Source: JAFKFH01 sp017307375
GTDB taxonomy: Bacteria > Pseudomonadota > Alphaproteobacteria > Ferrovibrionales > Ferrovibrionaceae
Reading direction: 5' to 3'
DNA: 64,000 bases
Assembly (NCBI GenBank): GCA_965229335.1
Contig: OZ245874.1
Location: 6,386,001 to 6,450,000 of the forward strand
Shown here: piece after piece, positions 58,682 to 64,000 of the stretch
Layout of the letters: each line of letters starts with the position of its first letter
Numbering within the stretch: position 1 is the stretch's first letter
Translations under genes and position numbers: made by a program
The notes under the pieces: model-generated
Databases searched by the model: none
Told to the model about the DNA's origin: nothing
What the model saw: the letters and a program-made list of their open reading frames with translations, nothing else

Positions 58682-58950
58682 GACTGCGCCTCCGTCTTGT
58701 CGTCGGCCTTCGCCTGGCGGCCGGGCAGCATGCCCATCACGTGCGCGGTGCAGTCGGACTGCTTCCAGGCGGCGGCAATCCCGGTGCCGGCCAGCATCTG
58801 CTTGCCCACCGGAATGATCTGCTCGCCCAGCAGGATGCCGAGCAGCCCGGCCAGCGCCACCAGCGGCGGCGCCGGCGAGCGGACGTTGAGCAGGCTGTAG
58901 ACCACGCCGACCAGGAGGCCGGCGCCGAGCGACAGGACATACATCTTCAT
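58678..58950 (-). CDS. XapX-domain small membrane protein (90 aa)
   Basis: The 90-residue protein has two membrane helices (YVLSLGAGLLVGVVYSLL and PPLVALAGLLGILLGEQIIP) and the size and pattern of XapX proteins. Their function is unknown. It sits between a cysteine hydrolase and the amidohydrolase in one operon, an arrangement that suggests a role in transport or anchoring for that pathway. The stop overlaps the next start codon. Confidence 0.83.
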   Translation of the reverse strand: MKMYVLSLGAGLLVGVVYSLLNVRSPAPPLVALAGLLGILLGEQIIPVGKQMLAGTGIAAAWKQSDCTAHVMGMLPGRQAKADDKTEAQS

Positions 58951-58975
58951 GGCGGCGGCCTCCCTTGTGCTTGTT

Positions 58976-59632
58976 TCAGTGACCTTCCGAGGCGCCGAAC
59001 ATGGTCTTGGCATAGATGATGCCGAGACCGTAGGCCCCGCCGAAGCGCTTGGCGATGCCGGTGGTCAGGTCGTAGGTCTCGGCCCGCGCCCAGTCGCGCT
59101 GCAGTTCCAGCATGTACTGCAGGGCAGTCATTGGGCGGGCGCCGGCCTGGACCATGCGGTCGATCGCGCGTTCATGGGCTTCGGCCGAGACGTCGCCGCA
59201 GGCATCGGTGATGACATAGACCTCGGCCCCCTGGTCCAGCGCCGACAGCGCCGGGCCGACGATGCAGACCGACGTCCACAGCCCGGCCAGCACGATCCGC
59301 GACTTGCCGATCTCGTTGACGCGGGCGATGACGGCGGCATCTTCCCAGGTGTTCATCGACGTGCGGTCCAGCATCGCCTGGCCGGGGAAGGCTTCCGTGA
59401 TCTCGGTGAACATCGGGCCCGAGAACGACTTCTCGGCGACCGTGGTCAGGATGGTCGAGACGCCGAAGCCGGCCGCGGCATGGGCGACCAGCGCGGCGTT
59501 GTTGCGCAGCGACACCGCGTCGATCGAGTGGGTCGCAAAGGCCATCTGCGACTGGAAGTCGATCATGATCAGCGTGTGGTCCTTCGGCGACAGCAGCTTG
59601 GCGCCGGGGGTCGGGGTGGCCTTGAAGGTCAT
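58976..59632 (-). CDS. Isochorismatase-family cysteine hydrolase (YcaC-like)
   Basis: The 218-residue protein has the cysteine-hydrolase fold with catalytic Asp D25 in IDFQSQM and nucleophile C123 in GLWTSVCIVGPAL, the YcaC/nicotinamidase pattern. Substrates in the family are small amides and hydroxamates. GGAGAGA lies before the ATG. It begins an operon with XapX and a YtcJ amidohydrolase; such triplets probably form a degradative pathway. Confidence 0.85.
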   Translation of the reverse strand: MTFKATPTPGAKLLSPKDHTLIMIDFQSQMAFATHSIDAVSLRNNAALVAHAAAGFGVSTILTTVAEKSFSGPMFTEITEAFPGQAMLDRTSMNTWEDAAVIARVNEIGKSRIVLAGLWTSVCIVGPALSALDQGAEVYVITDACGDVSAEAHERAIDRMVQAGARPMTALQYMLELQRDWARAETYDLTTGIAKRFGGAYGLGIIYAKTMFGASEGH

Positions 59633-59706
59633 TGGTCTCTCCTGATGGTCGGTGCCTTCGACTTCTAGTCGAACGCAGCTGTTGCTTCTTGTCGGTTCGG
59701 GCAGTT

Positions 59707-60225
59707 TTAGGACATTGTGCGCGTGATCAGCCGGTCGCGGCGCCAGGCCAGCGGCGTCGTTCCCCTCGCCTGGCGGAAGACCCGCGAAAAATGGGCCTGA
59801 TCGCAGAAGCCGCATTCCAGGGCGATCCGCGCCAGCGGCTCCTCGGTGTCGAGCATCCTGGCCTCGGCCGCCGCAAGCCGCACGCGGGTGACATAGGCAT
59901 GCGGCGAGCAGCCGAAGGCGGCGCGGAAGGCATGGCCGAAATAGCCGGGCGAAAGCTGCACCAGCCGGGCCAGGTTCGGCACCCGCAGATCACCTGCCAG
60001 ATCGGCCGCCACGTGCCGCTCCAGGATGCGGATCTGCCTGGCGGTCAGGATGCCGCGCTGGGCCGGTGCCTCGGCCGGCTGCGGCGACAGCAGCCGCATG
60101 GCCTCGCCGATCCGTTCGACCGTGAAGTCGGCATCGCGGGTTGCCGACCGGCTGGCGTCGGCCAGCAGCGCCCGGATCGCGGCGATGCGGTCCGGGGTGA
60201 TGGCAGACTGGATGGTCACGGCCAT
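59707..60225 (-). CDS. AraC-family regulator of the hydrolase operon (172 aa)
   Basis: The 172-residue protein has a short helical N-terminus and a full AraC domain (LRVPNLARLVQLSPGYFGHA; LARIALECGFCDQAHFSRVF). It belongs with the other short AraC regulators of this window (177 and 148 aa), which share the same layout. It lies 74 bases upstream of the cysteine hydrolase on the same strand, so it probably controls that operon. Confidence 0.85.
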   Translation of the reverse strand: MAVTIQSAITPDRIAAIRALLADASRSATRDADFTVERIGEAMRLLSPQPAEAPAQRGILTARQIRILERHVAADLAGDLRVPNLARLVQLSPGYFGHAFRAAFGCSPHAYVTRVRLAAAEARMLDTEEPLARIALECGFCDQAHFSRVFRQARGTTPLAWRRDRLITRTMS

Positions 60226-60422
60226 GGCGGGCTCCGTTGCTGTCGTCCCGATATCATTGAACGACCAGCGATCGCCAGGCGAGTTAAAGGCCGCGAAATG
60301 TTGCAAGGGCGCCCCCGTTGGCCGCCGGTGCAACATCCCAAAATGCGGCGATCCGACAAGAACCGGGAGCCGAGGGGGGCTAGTCTGGCGTGTTCCCGAC
60401 GGTTCGAGGGGAGGCTTTGCCC

Positions 60423-60836
60423 ATGTCGACGATAGCGGCCGCGATCCGGCCGATGCTTCTGGCCCCGACGGTGCGCTGGCTGGCGCTGCTGGCCCTTTGC
60501 GCCGCCTATATCCAGGGTGGCCTGCAGAAGGCACTGGATTTCCCCGCCGCGCTGGCCGAGATGCGGCATTTCGGGCTGGAGCCGGCGGCGCCGCTGGCCA
60601 TCGCCACGATCGCCCTGGAACTCGGCGCGGCGGCGATGATCCTGGCCGGCCGGGGCCGCGCGGTCGGTGCGCTGGCCCTGGCCGGGTTCACCGTGATGGC
60701 CACCCTGGTGGCCAACCGCTTCTGGGAAATGGCCGGTATCGAGCGGTTCATGGCCGCCAACGCCTTCTTCGAGCATCTTGGCCTGGCCGGCGCCTTCGTC
60801 CTGGTCGCCGTGACCGACATGGCGGCCCGGCGATGA
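60423..60836 (+). CDS. DoxX-family membrane protein
   Basis: The 137-residue protein has four membrane helices and the DoxX beginning WLALLALCAAYIQGGLQKALDFPA, followed by ALELGAAAMILAG. DoxX proteins act as quinone- or redox-linked membrane components; the role here is not clear. GAGGGGAGG precedes the ATG. It heads an operon with an MFS carrier and a porin, both linked by ATGA overlaps. Confidence 0.85.
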   Translation: MSTIAAAIRPMLLAPTVRWLALLALCAAYIQGGLQKALDFPAALAEMRHFGLEPAAPLAIATIALELGAAAMILAGRGRAVGALALAGFTVMATLVANRFWEMAGIERFMAANAFFEHLGLAGAFVLVAVTDMAARR

Positions 60837-62428
60837 GCGACCAGAAGCCCCCCAGCCCCTTCGCGCCGCTGCGCCAGCCGCTGTTTGCCGTCCTCTGGGC
60901 GGCCACGGTGCTCGGCAATATCGGCAGCTTCATGCGCGACGTGGCCTCGGCCTGGATCGCCACCGGGCTGTCGTCGTCGCCGGTCGCGGTGGCCCTGGTC
61001 CAGGTCGCCGGCACCTTGCCGGTATTCCTGCTGTCGCTGCCGGCCGGGGTACTGGCCGACATCCTCGACCGCCGGCGCTTCGCCATAGGGGTCCAAGTGA
61101 TGCTGGCGATGGTCAGCGCCACGCTGATGATCCTGGCCCATACCGGCATGCTGACCATCACCAGCCTGATCGCGCTGACCTTTGCCGGCGGGGTCGGGGC
61201 GGCGCTGATGGGCCCGACCTGGCAGTCGATCGTGCCGGAACTGGTCCAGAAGCGCGATCTGCGCAATGCGGTGGCGCTCGGTTCGCTCGGCATCAATATC
61301 GCGCGCGCCATCGGCCCGGCGGCCGGCGGCCTGCTGCTTGCCGCCGCGGGTGCTGCCCTGACCTATGGCGCCGATGTCGCCACCTACGTGCTGGTCGTCG
61401 CCGCCCTGCTGTGGTGGCGCCGGCCGGCCGCGACCGACGACGCCTTGTCGGAAAGCTTCTTCGGCGCCTTCCGCGCCGGACTGCGTTATGCCCGCGCCAG
61501 CCGCGAGCTGCATGTCGTGCTGCTGCGCACCGCGGTCTTCTTCGCCTTTGGCAGCGCGATCTGGGCTCTGCTGCCGCTGGTCGCGCGCAACCTGATCGGC
61601 GGTGACGCCGGCTTCTACGGCATGCTGCTCGGCCTGGTCGGCATCGGCGCCATCCTTGGTGCACTGGTCATGCCGCGGTTGCGGGGCCGGGTCGGGCCCG
61701 ATGGCCTGCTGCTCGGCGCCTCGCTGATCGCGGCGGCGGTGATGGGCGCGCTGAGCCTCGCCCCGCCAAAATGGCTCGCGATGCTGCTGATGCTGCCGCT
61801 GGGCGCGGGATGGATCGCGGCCCTGACCACGCTGAACGGCACCGCCCAGGCGATCCTGCCCGGTTGGGTGCGCGGCCGGGCGCTGGCGATCTACCTGACC
61901 GTGTTCAACGGCGCGATGGCCGGCGGCAGCCTCGGCTGGGGCCTGCTGGCCCAGGAAATCGGGGTGCCGGCGACGCTGATGGCCGGCGCGGCCGGGCTCG
62001 CGCTGGTGGCGCTGGCCCTGTTCCGCATTGCGCTGCCGACCGGGGAAAGCGACCTGCAGCCGTCCAATCACTGGCCCGAGCCGCTGGTCGCCGATCCCGT
62101 CGAGAACGATCGCGGCCCGGTGCTGATCCTGATCGAGTACCGGATCGATCCGGCCAACCGCACGGCATTCCTGAAGGCGCTGCACCGGCTGTCGACCGCG
62201 CGGCGGCGCGACGGCGCCTATGGCTGGGGCGTCACCGAGGACGCGGCCGAGCCGCGCCGCATCGTCGAATGGTTCATGGTCGAATCCTGGGGCGAGCACA
62301 TGCGCCAGCATCGCCGCGCGCTCGGCGCCGATGCCGATATCCAGCGCGAGGTGGCGCAGTATCACGAGGGACCGGACAAGCCCGCCGTCAGCCACCTGCT
62401 GACCATCGACGCGCGGCGAACGACATGA
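60833..62428 (+). CDS. MFS exporter with C-terminal antibiotic-monooxygenase-like domain
   Basis: The 531-residue protein has an MFS_3 (enterobactin-exporter-like) domain with twelve helices (PVFLLSLPAGVLADILDRRR; LGSLGINIARAIGPAAGG) followed by about 120 cytosolic residues (ENDRGPVLILIEYRIDPANR, RRDGAYGWGVTEDAAEPRRI, EWFMVESWGEHMRQH) that resemble a small dimeric alpha-beta-barrel (ABM-like) domain. This fusion recurs in the family. Start and stop overlap the genes on both sides, so all three are translated together. The cargo is unknown. Confidence 0.87.
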   Translation: MSDQKPPSPFAPLRQPLFAVLWAATVLGNIGSFMRDVASAWIATGLSSSPVAVALVQVAGTLPVFLLSLPAGVLADILDRRRFAIGVQVMLAMVSATLMILAHTGMLTITSLIALTFAGGVGAALMGPTWQSIVPELVQKRDLRNAVALGSLGINIARAIGPAAGGLLLAAAGAALTYGADVATYVLVVAALLWWRRPAATDDALSESFFGAFRAGLRYARASRELHVVLLRTAVFFAFGSAIWALLPLVARNLIGGDAGFYGMLLGLVGIGAILGALVMPRLRGRVGPDGLLLGASLIAAAVMGALSLAPPKWLAMLLMLPLGAGWIAALTTLNGTAQAILPGWVRGRALAIYLTVFNGAMAGGSLGWGLLAQEIGVPATLMAGAAGLALVALALFRIALPTGESDLQPSNHWPEPLVADPVENDRGPVLILIEYRIDPANRTAFLKALHRLSTARRRDGAYGWGVTEDAAEPRRIVEWFMVESWGEHMRQHRRALGADADIQREVAQYHEGPDKPAVSHLLTIDARRTT

Positions 62429-63789
62429 TCGGCCGCGTCGTTCTCGCCCTGGCGCTGCTGCCGGCGGCGGCGCTGGCCGCCGACCGGCCGACCTACCAGG
62501 ACTTCCGCTACGACGAGGACTGGCGGGCGATGACCGACCCGGCCATGCGCACCGACGTCCTCGATCCGATCAAGTGGGTACCGATCGCCCGCGATCCCGA
62601 CTGGTACGTCACCTTCGGCGGCGAATTGCGCGAACGCTACGAAGCCTCGCGCAACCCGGTGTTCGGCCTGTCGGGCCCGGCCCGCAACGACTATCTGCTG
62701 CATCGACTGTTCCTGTTCGGCGACGTGCATCTGGGACCGCAGGTCCGCGCCTTCGTCGAACTGGTCAACGGCCTGACGGCCGGCTGGCGCGGCACTCCGC
62801 CGGCGACGCAGGAAGACCAGCTCGACCTGCTGCAGGCGTTCGGCGAGTGGCGGCCGACGGGCGACCGCAGCACCTGGATCCGCGGCGGGCGCCAGGAAAT
62901 GAGTTTCGGGTCGGGCCGGCTGATTTCGGTCCGCGAGGCGCCGAACGTCCGGCGGGCCTTCGACGGCGTCCGCGCCTCGTGGTCGGACGCGGAGGGTATT
63001 CGCATCGACGGCTTCGCCGTGCGGCCGGTGACGGCGGAGCGGGGCAGCTTCAACGACCGCAGCGATTCGGCGCAGGCCTTCTGGGGGGCCTACGCTACGG
63101 TCAAGACCGGCGTCACGAATTTCGATCTCTACTATCTCGGGCTCGACCGCGAGAATGCCCGCTTCGCCCAGGGCACGGCGTCCGAGCGGCGCCATACCGT
63201 CGGCGCCCGTCAGTTCGGCAAGCGGGCCGGCTTCGACTGGAATATCGAGGAAGCCGTGCAATTCGGCAGTTTCGGCGACTCCTCGATCCGGGCCTGGACG
63301 GTCTCGGCCAATCTCGGCTACACGGCCAGCGACCTGCCGTTCAGCCCGCGCTTCGGCTTCAACGCCGACGCAATCAGCGGCGACCACAATACGAAGGACG
63401 GCACGCTGGGCACCTTCAATCCGCTGTTCCCCAAGCTGCCCTATTTTTCCGAAGCCAACCTCGCCGCCCCGGCCAACCTGCTGGACATTCAGCCCAATCT
63501 GACGCTCACGATCACCCCGGACGTGACGGCCAGCGTCGGCTGGAACCTGTTGTGGAAACAGGCGCTGGCCGATGCCTTCTACGCCCCGCCGCTGACGCCG
63601 GTACGCGGCACCGCCGGTGGGTCGGGACGCTATATCGGCCAGCAGGTATCGTTCAGCACCACCTGGAACGTCACCGAGGCCCTGGCGATCGGCGGCACCT
63701 ATGTCCACTACGAGCCGGGCGGCCGCACGCGCGACGCCGGGGGCCAGTCCGGTGACTTCTTCACCGCCTGGGCACAGTGGCAATTCTGA
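62425..63789 (+). CDS. Alginate-export-type outer-membrane porin
   Basis: The 454-residue protein has a signal peptide (residues 1-18, ending AALA), then a beta-barrel rich in aromatic-ended strands that ends with a typical C-terminal strand finishing in AQWQF. The text RDPDWYVTFGGELRERYEA matches the alginate-export (AlgE-like) porin domain. It would let small, mostly anionic solutes cross the outer membrane. The ATG overlaps the MFS stop, so both may serve one transport route. Confidence 0.87.
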   Translation: MIGRVVLALALLPAAALAADRPTYQDFRYDEDWRAMTDPAMRTDVLDPIKWVPIARDPDWYVTFGGELRERYEASRNPVFGLSGPARNDYLLHRLFLFGDVHLGPQVRAFVELVNGLTAGWRGTPPATQEDQLDLLQAFGEWRPTGDRSTWIRGGRQEMSFGSGRLISVREAPNVRRAFDGVRASWSDAEGIRIDGFAVRPVTAERGSFNDRSDSAQAFWGAYATVKTGVTNFDLYYLGLDRENARFAQGTASERRHTVGARQFGKRAGFDWNIEEAVQFGSFGDSSIRAWTVSANLGYTASDLPFSPRFGFNADAISGDHNTKDGTLGTFNPLFPKLPYFSEANLAAPANLLDIQPNLTLTITPDVTASVGWNLLWKQALADAFYAPPLTPVRGTAGGSGRYIGQQVSFSTTWNVTEALAIGGTYVHYEPGGRTRDAGGQSGDFFTAWAQWQF

Positions 63790-63898
63790 TCGACGAAGTC
63801 TTGACGCCGGTCACAGCGGAGTTGGGCGGATCGGGGCATAGTCGCTTCAAGGCAAACGACAAAGCCCCGAACAAGATCTTCTCAAAGGAAACCGTGTC

Positions 63899-64000
63899 AT
63901 GTCCGACCTGATCATCATGGATTGCAAGCATGAAGGCGAAGCCACCGAGACGGGCTTCGAGAACAAGATCGCCTGCATCGCCGCGCAGTACGCGGCGGAA
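63899..64000 (+). CDS. Start of a small protein, possibly Hcp-like (runs off window)
   Basis: Only 34 residues are visible: MSDLIIMDCKHEGEATETGF and then ENKIACIAAQY. The beginning, a short beta strand, then GE-x-T-x-x-GFENKI, resembles the N-terminus of type VI secretion Hcp tube proteins. That is a weak match and the reading must be checked on the full gene. AAGGAAA precedes the ATG by about eight bases. Confidence 0.4.
   Translation, partial: MSDLIIMDCKHEGEATETGFENKIACIAAQYAAE

Noticed and set aside
1..64000. CRISPR arrays, insertion sequences, prophage genes
   Set aside because: No regularly spaced direct repeats, transposase motifs or phage structural genes were recognised on either strand.

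Overview
The window is a dense stretch of bacterial chromosome with strongly GC-rich third codon positions, many ATGA/GTGA stop-start overlaps, and gene families typical of a versatile, free-living alphaproteobacterium. These include FixJ-type response regulators, several short AraC regulators, a liv-type ABC transporter with a fused subunit, CaiB/BaiF CoA-transferase and alginate-export-type porin. The taxonomic call is an inference from gene style; no rRNA or marker gene lies inside. No phage, insertion sequence, integrase or CRISPR array was seen.

Layout. 1-8.3 kb: 5' part of a molybdopterin oxidoreductase, a membrane protein, a PaaI-like thioesterase, an ammonium transporter with a convincing sigma-54 promoter, a TerC protein, a YddA-like ABC exporter, an Asp/Glu racemase with its AraC regulator, and a cupin. 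8.4-13.4 kb: an alkyl-sulfatase behind two unrecognised genes and a TetR regulator, with a perfect 16-bp palindrome between the -35 and -10 of the sulfatase promoter. 13.5-18.4 kb: Kef-type antiporter divergent from a glutathione S-transferase, two tRNAs (Ala-CGC, Arg-ACG), hemolysin-III protein, small membrane proteins and a HAD hydrolase. 18.4-21.2 kb is a visibly A+T-richer, gene-poor tract after tRNA-Arg, with the remains of an AraC regulator and two paralogous TetR genes. 21.2-24.5 kb: a chemoreceptor with a long charged helix, an EAL protein and a small unknown.

24.7-32.2 kb is an amide or nitrile utilisation locus: AmiC sensor, AmiR (ANTAR) antiterminator, a leader RNA with an intrinsic terminator, a nitrilase-superfamily hydrolase, then a periplasmic binding protein and a branched-chain-type ABC transporter whose second permease is fused to an ATPase. 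32.2-47.2 kb has an apparent carboxylate theme. It holds an MFS transporter with a 45-residue partner, an unusual CaiB/BaiF CoA-transferase, a PEP-mutase-like enzyme with LysR, and two short AraC regulators. A Mn transporter (mntH) sits 9 bp upstream of a Tat-exported bicupin of the oxalate decarboxylase family. An FdhF/YdeP formate-dehydrogenase-like protein, a lone receiver, Dps, and a sensor kinase with a FixJ-type regulator follow. The inferred logic is oxalate to formate to CO2 plus electrons, with Mn supplied by the co-transcribed transporter.

47.3-64 kb: an EmrAB-type pump followed by a winged-helix STAND regulator, a BON protein, a PAS-GGDEF cyclase, a divergent GIY-YIG/DUF2239 pair, MsrB, a membrane protein with no normal start codon, a YtcJ amidohydrolase-XapX-cysteine hydrolase operon with an AraC regulator, a DoxX-MFS-porin operon, and the start of a possible Hcp-like gene.

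The strongest candidates for undescribed biology are four. First, the GIY-YIG/DUF2239 pair, whose shared 62-bp promoter carries two identical ACCCGGGT palindromes, one inside each promoter spacer. Second, the mntH-oxalate-decarboxylase operon beside an FdhF-like enzyme, with a 12-bp palindrome shared by two promoters of the region. Third, the AmiCR-controlled nitrilase/ABC operon. Fourth, the two-gene unknown module with TetR and sulfatase.
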